Positions 1-5,876 of a DNA stretch of 13,231 bases are shown here, piece after piece. How positions within the stretch are numbered: position 1 is the stretch's first letter; each line of letters begins with the position of its first letter. The translations under genes were made by a program, and so were the position numbers. The stretch covers positions 1 through 13,231 of the forward strand of contig JBIKVP010000053.1 of NCBI GenBank assembly GCA_044356745.1, read 5' to 3'. Origin of the DNA: JBIKVP01 sp044356745. GTDB lineage: Bacteria > Pseudomonadota > Alphaproteobacteria > Rhizobiales > Beijerinckiaceae. Below the pieces are notes generated by a model. It was not told the origin of the DNA, ran no database searches, and saw only the letters and a list, made by a program, of their open reading frames with translations.

Positions 1-60
1 CTCGGTGCGGTGGCGTTTCAAAAGCTCCTGACGTTGATCCGGTTCTAAAAGCGTACCCAT
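1..60 (-). CDS. IS630-like transposase, N-terminal fragment (runs off the left edge)
   Basis: The minus strand from 60 to the edge is open and begins ATG-GGT-ACG, giving MGTLLEPDQRQELLKRHRTE, after which the window ends. The opening, with its QRQELLKRH stretch, resembles from memory the N-terminal helix-turn-helix region of IS630-type transposases found in alphaproteobacteria and intracellular bacteria; no catalytic residues are in view. The start is supported by the other copy at the right edge, which begins with the same codons. The gene lies just inside a 95-bp repeat shared by both window ends, as expected for an insertion-sequence end followed by its transposase. The family assignment rests on 20 residues and could be wrong; that it is part of a repeated mobile element is more secure. 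Confidence 0.55.
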   Translation of the reverse strand, partial: MGTLLEPDQRQELLKRHRTE

Positions 61-126
61 ACCAAATTGGAATCAAAACAACCTTAATAAAAAGATAACG
101 CCAACTCTTCACTCACGAGGGGTATA
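32..126 (-). mobile_element. Left copy of a 95-bp inverted IS end
   Basis: Bases 32-126 are the exact reverse complement of 13137-13231, over 95 bases with no mismatch that I can see. The repeat contains the first codons of the transposase-like ORF and about 65 bases of non-coding IS end. Homology stops on the inner side at the tetranucleotide TATA next to a CCCC/GGGG run (boundary near 120-126). That fits an element which inserts at and duplicates TA, as IS630/Tc1-mariner elements do (inference). The match stops on the outer side only because the right copy runs off the window. Confidence 0.85.
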
Positions 127-420
127 TAGGCTTTCAAACGGGGGGAATATTCAATTAAATTTTTTAAACACTTCCATCATAAATGACAACATCTCACAAT
201 GACACAATGCATAAAATGACGGATTAAGCCTTCATTAACGCCTATGTTTGCACTCAAAACGTCTTGAAGATCGTGTAACCTCACAGCAATTCGTTTTTTC
301 GTGTGATTATGGGTTGATTTTCACCTGCACTCTGTGTCAACAGAACCCCGCGTGTTGTGTGACGATCACGGTTGAACACAACATAACTCAATTTTCCATT
401 TTCTTGCGGACGTAGGCAAC
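127..420. other. Gene-free leader upstream of atpB
   Basis: This stretch of 294 bases has no ORF worth calling; the longest ATG-started reading I noticed is 14 codons, starting near 183. In related bacteria atpI, a small membrane protein gene, usually sits directly before atpB; it is not here. The segment is AT-rich near the IS end and more balanced towards atpB. I could not find a convincing -35/-10 pair, though an atp promoter is expected somewhere in it. The last 70 bases contain a hairpin that is listed separately. Confidence 0.6.
353..383 (+). promoter_or_regulatory. Hairpin in the atpB 5' leader
   Basis: TGTTGTGT (353-360) and ACACAACA (376-383) are perfectly complementary around a 15-nt loop, ending 37 bases before the atpB start codon. 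The 5' arm can also pair with CAACA at 338-342, so two mutually exclusive structures are possible. No U-tract follows, so it is not a terminator. A role in controlling translation or message stability of the ATP synthase operon is inference. Confidence 0.35.
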
Positions 421-1194
421 ATGGCAACGAATCCGATTGAACAGTTTGAAATTAAGGCGCTGGCTCCTGTGGCCAACCTTGGCGGTTATGAGATCGCTTT
501 CACGAATTCAGCGCTTTTTATGGTGCTGGCCGTGTCTGTGATCCTTTTTGGTTTGATTTATGCGACTCGCCGTGCTGCGCTTGTGCCAGATCGTGCGCAG
601 TCAGTGGCAGAAATACTTTATGATTTCGTGGGCGGAACCCTGCGTGATGCGGCTGGCAAAGAAGGCATGAAATTCTTTCCGCTCGTGTTCTCACTGTTTT
701 TATTCGTGTTGACCTGCAACATGCTTGGCATGATCCCTGGATTTTTCACGGTCACAAGTCATGTCATTATTACGTTTGCATTGGCAACGCTGGTGATTGG
801 TACAGTGATCGTTGTCGGTTTTGTCAAAAATGGGACGCATTTTTTGCATTTGTTTGTGCCTTCTGGTGTTCCAGCATGGCTTTTGCCCTTCATGGTCGTG
901 ATTGAGTTGATCTCGTTTTTATCGCGTCCGATCAGTTTATCACTGCGTTTGTTTGCCAACATGCTTGCAGGTCACATTGCTTTGAAAGTGTTTGCAAGCT
1001 TTGTTGTGGCTTTGGGTGCACTGGCAGCGTCTGGCGGCATTGGCACGGTGCTTGGCCCTGTGGGCGCATTGCTTCCGTTGCTCATGGCTGTCGCATTAAC
1101 GGCTCTTGAGTTTCTTGTGGCGTTTCTGCAAGCCTATGTTTTCACTATTCTTACCTGCATTTATCTCAACGATGCACTGCATCCTGGGCATTAA
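421..1194 (+). CDS. atpB: F0F1 ATP synthase subunit a
   Basis: Subunit a of the membrane F0 sector forms the two proton half-channels against the c-ring. The 257-residue product is close to usual alphaproteobacterial length. It shows an NP-rich N-terminus, hydrophobic segments at roughly 29-49, 86-108, 115-135, 150-168 and 185-245, and the hallmark SLRLFANMLAGH stretch with the essential channel arginine at R176 (equivalent to E. coli R210). The C-terminal LEFLVAFLQAYVF segment (229-241) is the other conserved helix. The ATG at 421 is preceded by only a weak GGACG/AGG-like ribosome site. It heads the order atpB-atpE-atpF'-atpF; the F1 genes are not present, consistent with the split arrangement of alphaproteobacteria. 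No atpI is seen upstream. Confidence 0.97.
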   Translation: MATNPIEQFEIKALAPVANLGGYEIAFTNSALFMVLAVSVILFGLIYATRRAALVPDRAQSVAEILYDFVGGTLRDAAGKEGMKFFPLVFSLFLFVLTCNMLGMIPGFFTVTSHVIITFALATLVIGTVIVVGFVKNGTHFLHLFVPSGVPAWLLPFMVVIELISFLSRPISLSLRLFANMLAGHIALKVFASFVVALGALAASGGIGTVLGPVGALLPLLMAVALTALEFLVAFLQAYVFTILTCIYLNDALHPGH

Positions 1195-1300
1195 AGTACG
1201 TTTTTTGACGCAAACAGAAACGTGCTCTAACTCTTTGTTTTTTCGCATGTTGTTACGCAAAACTGGGTTCCACTTTTGCGCAACATGCTCTAAATGAAGA
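1195..1300 (+). repeat. Rhizobial-type palindromic intergenic repeat
   Basis: The atpB-atpE gap contains a large imperfect palindrome. GCATGTTG (1245-1252) pairs with CAACATGC (1281-1288), and CGCAAAA (1256-1262) pairs with TTTTGCG (1274-1280). TTA is bulged in the 5' arm, and the loop CTGGGTTCCAC can close a further TGG/CCA. It is preceded by GTGCTCTAACTCTTTG (1222-1237) and followed by TCTAA. The layout GCATG-arm, AAAA, CCGGTTCCCAC-like loop, TTTT, CATGCTC matches, from memory, a dispersed repeat of many rhizobial genomes. A smaller pairing of GTACGTTT (1197-1204) with AAACGTGC (1218-1225) lies just before. Transcribed, this would put a stable stem between the atpB and atpE messages. Confidence 0.65.
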
Positions 1301-1380
1301 AAAAAGATCAATTTGGACTGGAAACAGTTCGTGATCTGCGCTAACCCCTTGTCGCTATCTTTAACTCTAGGAGAATAATA

Positions 1381-1608
1381 ATGGATCCCGTCGCTGCAAA
1401 ATACATCGGTGCTGGTTTGGCTTGTTTAGGAATGGGTCTTGCCGCTATGGGTGTGGGCAACATTTTCGCAAGCTTCTTGTCAGGTGCTCTGCGCAATCCT
1501 TCTGCATCTGATGGTCAGTTTGGCCGTGCATTCATTGGTGCAGCACTTGCTGAAGGTCTTGGGATTTTCGCACTCGTTGTTGCTCTCGTCCTGTTGTTCG
1601 TGAAGTAA
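1381..1608 (+). CDS. atpE: F0F1 ATP synthase subunit c
   Basis: Subunit c is the proteolipid that forms the rotating proton-binding ring. The 75-residue product is a hairpin of two membrane helices (about 8-33 and 48-74) joined by the polar loop with R38-N39-P40, which contacts the F1 stalk. The proton-carrying carboxylate is E58 within AALAEGLGIF. The surroundings lack the extra polar ligands of sodium-type rings as far as I can judge, so a proton ring is likely. A strong AGGAGA ribosome site (1369-1374) sits six bases before the ATG, much better than that of atpB, fitting the need for many c copies per complex. It lies between the palindromic repeat and an intrinsic terminator. Confidence 0.97.
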   Translation: MDPVAAKYIGAGLACLGMGLAAMGVGNIFASFLSGALRNPSASDGQFGRAFIGAALAEGLGIFALVVALVLLFVK

Positions 1609-1625
1609 GTTCACACCCTCTTTCG

Positions 1626-1668
1626 GGAACGGGTGGCATGATGGCTATCCGTTCCTTTTTTATTTTTT
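1626..1668 (+). terminator. Intrinsic terminator inside the atp operon, after atpE
   Basis: GGAACGGGTGGC (1626-1637) pairs with GCTATCCGTTCC (1644-1655) over 12 base pairs, two of them G-U, around a 6-nt loop. It is followed at once by TTTTTTATTTTTT. This is a textbook rho-independent terminator, 17 bases past the atpE stop. Because atpF' starts only 55 bases further on in the same direction, it probably acts as a partial attenuator that lowers b'/b message relative to a/c message (inference). Confidence 0.85.
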
Positions 1669-1722
1669 GTCTCGCGTCTTCACGATGCGAAAACAATTTT
1701 GTGACGTATCGGAGAATAACAG

Positions 1723-2247
1723 ATGGCTACACCTGAAAGTGCAAATGCTGCTGCTGTCACTTTTCCTCCTTTTGATCCGTCCACGTTTCCGTCTCAGCTT
1801 TTCTGGTTTGCGGTTACGTTTGCGGTTCTCTACGTTGTTATGGCACGTGTCATTGCGCCGCGCTTGACGGCGATTGTTGAAACACGTCGCGAGAAGCGTG
1901 ACGGTGATTTATCTGTTGCTTCTCAAGCGCGTGAAAAAGCCGAAGCTGCATCTATTGCTTATGAAAAAGCTTTAAGCGAAGCTAAAGCATCAGCTCAAGC
2001 TCTCGGTCAAAAGGCGCGTGATGAGGCATTGGCTCAAACAGATGCGCGTCGCAAGCAACTTGACGCAGAGCTTGCAAAGCGTCTTCAAGAAGCAGAGGCC
2101 ACTATTTCAGCGCGCAAAGTTGAAGCAATGAGCCATGTTCATGACATTGCTGTTGATGCTGCGCACGAGGTGCTTAATCAGATTACGGGTGATACAACGT
2201 CCGTGTCTCGCGATACAATTGCTCAAGCCTTGAAAAAGGCAGCTTGA
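1723..2247 (+). CDS. atpF2: F0F1 ATP synthase subunit b'
   Basis: The b' subunit is one half of the b-b' peripheral stalk that holds F1 against F0. The 174-residue product has a short Pro-rich N-terminus, one membrane helix (about 26-45, FWFAVTFAVLYVVMARVIAP), then a long charged Ala/Glu/Lys/Arg helix to about residue 150 that should form a coiled coil. The P46-R47-L48 turn and the ETRREKRDGDL entry are typical of b'. GGAGA (1711-1715) precedes the ATG at 1723 by seven bases. It follows the internal terminator and precedes atpF by 63 bases. The two b-type proteins in tandem are typical of alphaproteobacteria and other photosynthetic lineages. The gene is also called atpG or atpX in some annotations. 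Confidence 0.95.
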   Translation: MATPESANAAAVTFPPFDPSTFPSQLFWFAVTFAVLYVVMARVIAPRLTAIVETRREKRDGDLSVASQAREKAEAASIAYEKALSEAKASAQALGQKARDEALAQTDARRKQLDAELAKRLQEAEATISARKVEAMSHVHDIAVDAAHEVLNQITGDTTSVSRDTIAQALKKAA

Positions 2248-2310
2248 TTACTTTAGCGATATGACGCTTCAATCATTGACGTTCAGTTATGACGTGTAAG
2301 GGAACAAACT

Positions 2311-2799
2311 ATGTTCGAGAATTCCACATTTTGGGTCTTTGTGTCGTTTGTCATATTTTTTGCGCTTGTATGGCGTGCGGGGGTTTTTACAAAAGCCACG
2401 CATTCTCTTGATGAGCGTTCAGCAAAAATCGCCAAAGACTTAGAGGATGCGCGTCAGTTACGTTTAGAAGCTGAATCGTTGCTCAAAGAATACGAAGCCA
2501 AACGCAAGGCCGTTGAAGTTGAAGCAAAGGCAATTTTAGATGCTGCAAAAGCGGATGCGAAACGTTTAGCCGAAGAAACTGAAGCCAAACTCACAGATTT
2601 TGTGGCGCGCCGTTCAGCGGCAGCAGAAGCAAAGATCGCCATGGCTGAAGCTCAAGCTTATGCTGACGTGCGCTCGGCAGCTGCGGATGCTGCTGTTCAC
2701 GCTGCTGAAACAGTCTTACGTGGTGATTTTTCGAGCGGAAAACCTGCTGAAAAACTGCTGAAAAGCGGTTTAGATGATGTGATGGCGCGGCTTAATTAA
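2311..2799 (+). CDS. atpF: F0F1 ATP synthase subunit b
   Basis: Subunit b is the partner of b' in the peripheral stalk. The 162-residue product begins with the membrane helix at about 6-23 (FWVFVSFVIFFALVWRAG). The conserved LDERSAKIAKDLEDARQLR entry (33-51) follows, then a long Ala/Glu/Lys coiled-coil region, and a C-terminal part ending in an amphipathic helix expected to bind subunit delta. AAGGGA (2298-2303) lies seven bases before the ATG. The upstream gap contains three TGACG words spaced 13-15 bases apart. It is the last gene of the F0 operon and is followed 30 bases later by a strong terminator. Confidence 0.96.
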   Translation: MFENSTFWVFVSFVIFFALVWRAGVFTKATHSLDERSAKIAKDLEDARQLRLEAESLLKEYEAKRKAVEVEAKAILDAAKADAKRLAEETEAKLTDFVARRSAAAEAKIAMAEAQAYADVRSAAADAAVHAAETVLRGDFSSGKPAEKLLKSGLDDVMARLN

Positions 2800-2829
2800 A
2801 AGATGCAAATTGATATAATCATACCTCTT

Positions 2830-2859
2830 AAAGCCCCTCAATGAGGGGCTTTTACTTTT
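2830..2859 (+). terminator. Intrinsic terminator of the atp operon
   Basis: AAAGCCCCTC (2830-2839) and GAGGGGCTTT (2843-2852) form a perfect 10-bp stem with a 3-nt loop, followed by TTACTTTTA. It sits between atpF and the DUF6460 gene and should end most atp transcripts. The DUF6460 gene therefore likely has its own start signal or relies on read-through. Confidence 0.9.
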
Positions 2860-2883
2860 ACATCCTATTTATAAAGGTGAAAC

Positions 2884-3156
2884 ATGGCAGGTCGAGGTGG
2901 ATTAGAAGCGTTTCTGGGCGGCTCACTTTTTGGAGTCGTCATTCGCCTGATCATTTTATCAATCATTATCGGTGCAGTATTGGCATTTCTGGGTCTGGCG
3001 CCTCAAGAGCTATTTGCTCGTTTCTGGCGCTTTCTTGTCCAAATTTTTGATCTTGGTCTTGATTCGCTTGGTGAAATAGGGCGCTGGCTTGTGGCTGGTG
3101 CATTAATCGTCGTGCCACTTTTTATTATCTCGCGCCTATGGCAGATGCGGCGATAA
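2884..3156 (+). CDS. DUF6460 small membrane protein
   Basis: This 90-residue protein has two hydrophobic segments (about 16-38 and 66-84) separated by an amphipathic region rich in Phe, Leu and Trp. The N-terminal FLGGSLFGVVIRLIILSIIIG stretch (10-30) and the C-terminal WLVAGALIVVPLFIISRL stretch (68-85) match, from memory, the DUF6460 family of rhizobial inner-membrane proteins, for which no function is established. I chose the ATG at 2884 because AAGGTG (2874-2879) precedes it; an upstream in-frame reading would start inside the atp terminator. The gene lies just after the atp operon and converges on the DUF3253 gene with a 4-base gap. A link to ATP synthase assembly is possible but rests only on position. 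Confidence 0.75.
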   Translation: MAGRGGLEAFLGGSLFGVVIRLIILSIIIGAVLAFLGLAPQELFARFWRFLVQIFDLGLDSLGEIGRWLVAGALIVVPLFIISRLWQMRR

Positions 3157-3160
3157 TTTA

Positions 3161-3445
3161 TTAATCGATTCTCGGACACGTAAGGCGATAAACTCCTTTA
3201 AAGTTATCAGGATCAACAATCTCACCCTTACGTGTGATGAGAAGCCGCCCTTGCTTCATCAGGTCGACCGCGACACGACGAATCGGAATCATGAGCTGCC
3301 CCCATTGATCGGGATGATCACCGACAAGCAAGCGTGCCACTTCTGAGGGGCAAATGCTTTTGTCGCTTCCACGCTTCATCGTCATTGTTAAAATGGTCTC
3401 TGACAGCACGTGCGGGCTGATTGAAGCGATGGGCAAGGTACTCAT
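3161..3445 (-). CDS. DUF3253 winged-helix-like protein
   Basis: This small soluble protein has 94 residues. The segment ICPSEVAR (31-38), the W48-x-LM-P-R region and the LMKQGRLLITRKGEIVDP stretch (62-79) match the DUF3253 family, whose members are about 80-100 residues and are predicted to fold as a small winged helix. No enzyme motif is visible and the role is unknown. DNA or RNA binding is a guess from the fold. Its ATG lies two bases beyond the stop codon of the DUF805 gene, so the two are almost certainly co-transcribed and translationally coupled. Its 3' end faces the DUF6460 gene only four bases away, with no terminator between them. Confidence 0.75.
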   Translation of the reverse strand: MSTLPIASISPHVLSETILTMTMKRGSDKSICPSEVARLLVGDHPDQWGQLMIPIRRVAVDLMKQGRLLITRKGEIVDPDNFKGVYRLTCPRID

Positions 3446-3447
3446 GC

Positions 3448-4011
3448 TTAGCTTTCAGGCGTATAAGCATGATGTGGAATATGTTGCTCGCTTACTTTGT
3501 GCAGTTGATGCATATTTGAATGTCCGTAAAATTGGGGAATATCGCCATATTCATTGGCATTATCTTCACCTCGTGCGGTTGACAGCCAGATCATTCCCGC
3601 AAGGAGTGGTAACATATAGATCAACATCATCCCCCAATATAGGGGTTGCTCTGGCGAGAGGGATATTAGAGTTTCGGGTGCAATATTTGCAAGAAGTTGG
3701 AGGGAAAACCAACCCAATCCAACACTGAGCAACATCAATACAGGCACGCCAAGCAAAAGCTTAATACTGTTATAACCCACATCATGAATGCGGCGCAGGC
3801 AAGGAATGGTGTTGATCCAGAGCGCATGTGTCAATACTGCCCAACTCAACACATTGTGGCTCTCAAAGCCGCCAATAAGCCTCATACTTCCATGGGTAAG
3901 CATAGCCGCGAGAACAAGGGTGAGAAAAAAGCCATAGCGGTTAGTGCGTCCACGCGGATCATATAGTCCGCGCAGCATCCAAATCACGGGATCGTGAGGA
4001 AATCGGTGCAT
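3448..4011 (-). CDS. DUF805 family inner-membrane protein
   Basis: This 187-residue membrane protein has hydrophobic segments at about 27-48, 53-70, 83-109 and 125-144. DUF805 traits are visible: the entry GLYDPRGRTNRYGFF (15-29), the central RRIHDVG motif (73-79; the family consensus is close to RRLHDIG), and the NEYGDIP exit (153-159). Unlike shorter relatives it has a His-rich C-terminal tail (about 164-187) that is soluble and likely cytoplasmic. The start at 4009-4011 has no clear ribosome site; M12 is an alternative but would cut the DUF805 entry close. The gene follows the aminopeptidase gene after 65 bases containing a small palindrome and is coupled to the DUF3253 gene. Function is unknown. 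Confidence 0.75.
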   Translation of the reverse strand: MHRFPHDPVIWMLRGLYDPRGRTNRYGFFLTLVLAAMLTHGSMRLIGGFESHNVLSWAVLTHALWINTIPCLRRIHDVGYNSIKLLLGVPVLMLLSVGLGWFSLQLLANIAPETLISLSPEQPLYWGMMLIYMLPLLAGMIWLSTARGEDNANEYGDIPQFYGHSNMHQLHKVSEQHIPHHAYTPES

Positions 4012-4029
4012 GTCAGCGTTCCAGATACG

Positions 4030-4047
4030 TGAGTAATGATTTACTCA
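4030..4047. repeat. Short perfect palindrome between aminopeptidase P and DUF805 genes
   Basis: TGAGTAA (4030-4036) and TTACTCA (4041-4047) are complementary around TGAT. No U-run follows on the minus strand, so it is not a terminator for the aminopeptidase gene. It could be an operator or a processing hairpin before the DUF805 gene, or chance. Confidence 0.3.
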
Positions 4048-4076
4048 ATCTAACGCGGACAGGTTACGAAAAGCTT

Positions 4077-5867
4077 TTAAAGGGGATCTGTATTCTCTTT
4101 AAGCCACGTGGTACTTGCTGCATCAAGGTGAAGCGAAAGCGTTTTATAGACGTTGTGGTGATACGCATTGAGCCAATCCCGTTCAGCTTGCGTTAAAAGA
4201 GCAGTGTCGATGAGGCGCCTATCAAAGGGGCACAGCGTGAGCGTTTCAAATGCAAGCATCGGGCGGGTTGCGTTTTCTATATGATGCTCACGCACGAGAA
4301 TGAGATTTTCGAGCCGAATACCATATGCGCCTGTTTTGTAATAGCCTGGCTCATTGGAGAGGATCATTCCTGCTTCAAGGGGTACTTTCCCAAGTTTTGA
4401 AATGCGTTGCGGCCCTTCGTGTACGCTCAAATAAGATCCGACACCATGACCCGTGCCATGATCATAGTCGCAACCGATCTGCCATAAAAATTGACGCGCC
4501 AATGTATCAAGTTGCGCCCCTGTTGTGCCTTGAGGAAAAACAGCCTGCGCGATGGCAATATGACCTTTAAGCACCCGTGTGTAGTGATCTTTCATTTCAT
4601 CAGAGGGCGTGCCGCGTACCAAGGTGCGGGTAATGTCAGTGGTTCCATCACGATACTGTGCGCCGGAGTCAAGAAGCAGGATTTCACCGTCACCCCACAC
4701 TCTCGAACTCTCAAGACTGGCACGATAATGAACGATTGCCCCATTAGCCCCTGTGCCGGCAATTGTTGGAAAGGATAAGTCACGCAATAAACCTGTATCC
4801 TTGCGAAACGCTAGGAGCTGTTGCGCAATCCGCATTTCATCAAGTGGGATGTTTTGTGAGGCATCTTCAAGCCACATCAGAAAGCGACAAAGTGCTGCAC
4901 CATCGCGTATATGGGCATTGCGTGCGCCTTGTATCTCAGTGGTATTTTTAATGGCTTTCATCAAGGTTATGGGGTCTTCCCCAAGATCAGGATCGCACCC
5001 GATTGCGGTAATCGTCTGTGCAAATGCTGAGCTCACACTATGAGTGTCACATCGAATTCTGATTTTCTGTGCACAGATGGCCTCAAGCTCACCTTTTAAG
5101 GCGTCAGGTGATTTCATATATGCTGCTTCTTCTAAAATCGGGCAAATATCGACAAAAAGTTTAGCAGGATGAATGAATAACGTTGGCTTTTCATCACGGG
5201 GAATGATCGCATAGCCAAGACACAAAGGGGTATGAGGAATATCCGCACCACGAATATTAAATAGCCATGCCAGATTATGCGGATCGCTGATGAGAAGAAA
5301 CGCGATGTTTTCTTCTGCCATTTTGGTGTGAAGGCGCGCCAATTTATCAGCGTGACTCTCTCCTGCAAAAATCAGATCATGTATTTCAACAGGTGCGCAG
5401 GGTGGAGCAGGGCGATTAATCCATAATGCATCAATGGGATTAGCGCTCAGCGCAATTAATTCCACGCCGGCTAAGCCAGCAGCTTTTGTGAGTTTTTCAA
5501 TCTGGGAGGGCGTGTGCAGATCTGGATCATATCCTAAACGTGTTAGAGCCGGAACGTGGCGTTTCACCCATGTTTCAAGTGTTACATCGGGCAAGATGGC
5601 AATCTCAAAGAGTGTTTGATCAAGTTCATGTTCAGCTTGAAGCGCGTAGCGTCCATCGGTTATGAGGACGGCTTTTGTGGCAAGAATGACCGCAGTGCCC
5701 GCTGTTCCTGTAAAGCCTGTAAGCCACATCATGCGCTCATCACATGCAGGCACATATTCAAGCTGATGCGTATTGGTGCGTGGCACGATAAAACCGTCAA
5801 GACCTTGTGCACTCAATGCGTCACGCAATGCTTGAAGACGCGTAGCGTGTGTTTCAAAATCGCTCAT
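4077..5867 (-). CDS. pepP: Xaa-Pro aminopeptidase (aminopeptidase P, three-domain type)
   Basis: This cytosolic metallopeptidase removes the N-terminal residue from peptides with proline second. The 596-residue product is the long form seen in alphaproteobacteria and eukaryotes: two creatinase-like N-terminal domains (about 8-145 and 160-305) and a C-terminal pita-bread peptidase domain (about 315-540). All five di-metal ligands are visible: D400 in LLLDSGAQY, D411 in TTDITRT, H474 in GTGHGVG, E506 in SNEPGYY and E520 in GIRLEN. The supporting histidines H380 and H483 are also present. The family tail (about 541-596) is intact. AAGGTG overlapping the prmA stop codon precedes the ATG, and prmA ends nine bases upstream, so the two are one transcript. 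The gene is complete. The symbol pepP is by family; the short E. coli enzyme is only distantly similar. Confidence 0.93.
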   Translation of the reverse strand: MSDFETHATRLQALRDALSAQGLDGFIVPRTNTHQLEYVPACDERMMWLTGFTGTAGTAVILATKAVLITDGRYALQAEHELDQTLFEIAILPDVTLETWVKRHVPALTRLGYDPDLHTPSQIEKLTKAAGLAGVELIALSANPIDALWINRPAPPCAPVEIHDLIFAGESHADKLARLHTKMAEENIAFLLISDPHNLAWLFNIRGADIPHTPLCLGYAIIPRDEKPTLFIHPAKLFVDICPILEEAAYMKSPDALKGELEAICAQKIRIRCDTHSVSSAFAQTITAIGCDPDLGEDPITLMKAIKNTTEIQGARNAHIRDGAALCRFLMWLEDASQNIPLDEMRIAQQLLAFRKDTGLLRDLSFPTIAGTGANGAIVHYRASLESSRVWGDGEILLLDSGAQYRDGTTDITRTLVRGTPSDEMKDHYTRVLKGHIAIAQAVFPQGTTGAQLDTLARQFLWQIGCDYDHGTGHGVGSYLSVHEGPQRISKLGKVPLEAGMILSNEPGYYKTGAYGIRLENLILVREHHIENATRPMLAFETLTLCPFDRRLIDTALLTQAERDWLNAYHHNVYKTLSLHLDAASTTWLKENTDPL

Positions 5868-5876
5868 GAGGACACC

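Noticed and set aside
183..227. 14-codon ATG-started frame in the leader before atpB
   Set aside because: Too short, no ribosome site, and low-complexity content; not atpI and not a convincing leader peptide.
2814..2819. TATAAT as a promoter for the DUF6460 gene
   Set aside because: It lies upstream of the atp terminator, so transcripts from it would run straight into the hairpin, and there is no -35 at the right spacing.
3354..3728. Plus-strand ORF of 124 codons across the DUF3253 and DUF805 genes
   Set aside because: Antisense to two recognisable, coupled genes; its translation is low-complexity shadow with no family features or ribosome site.
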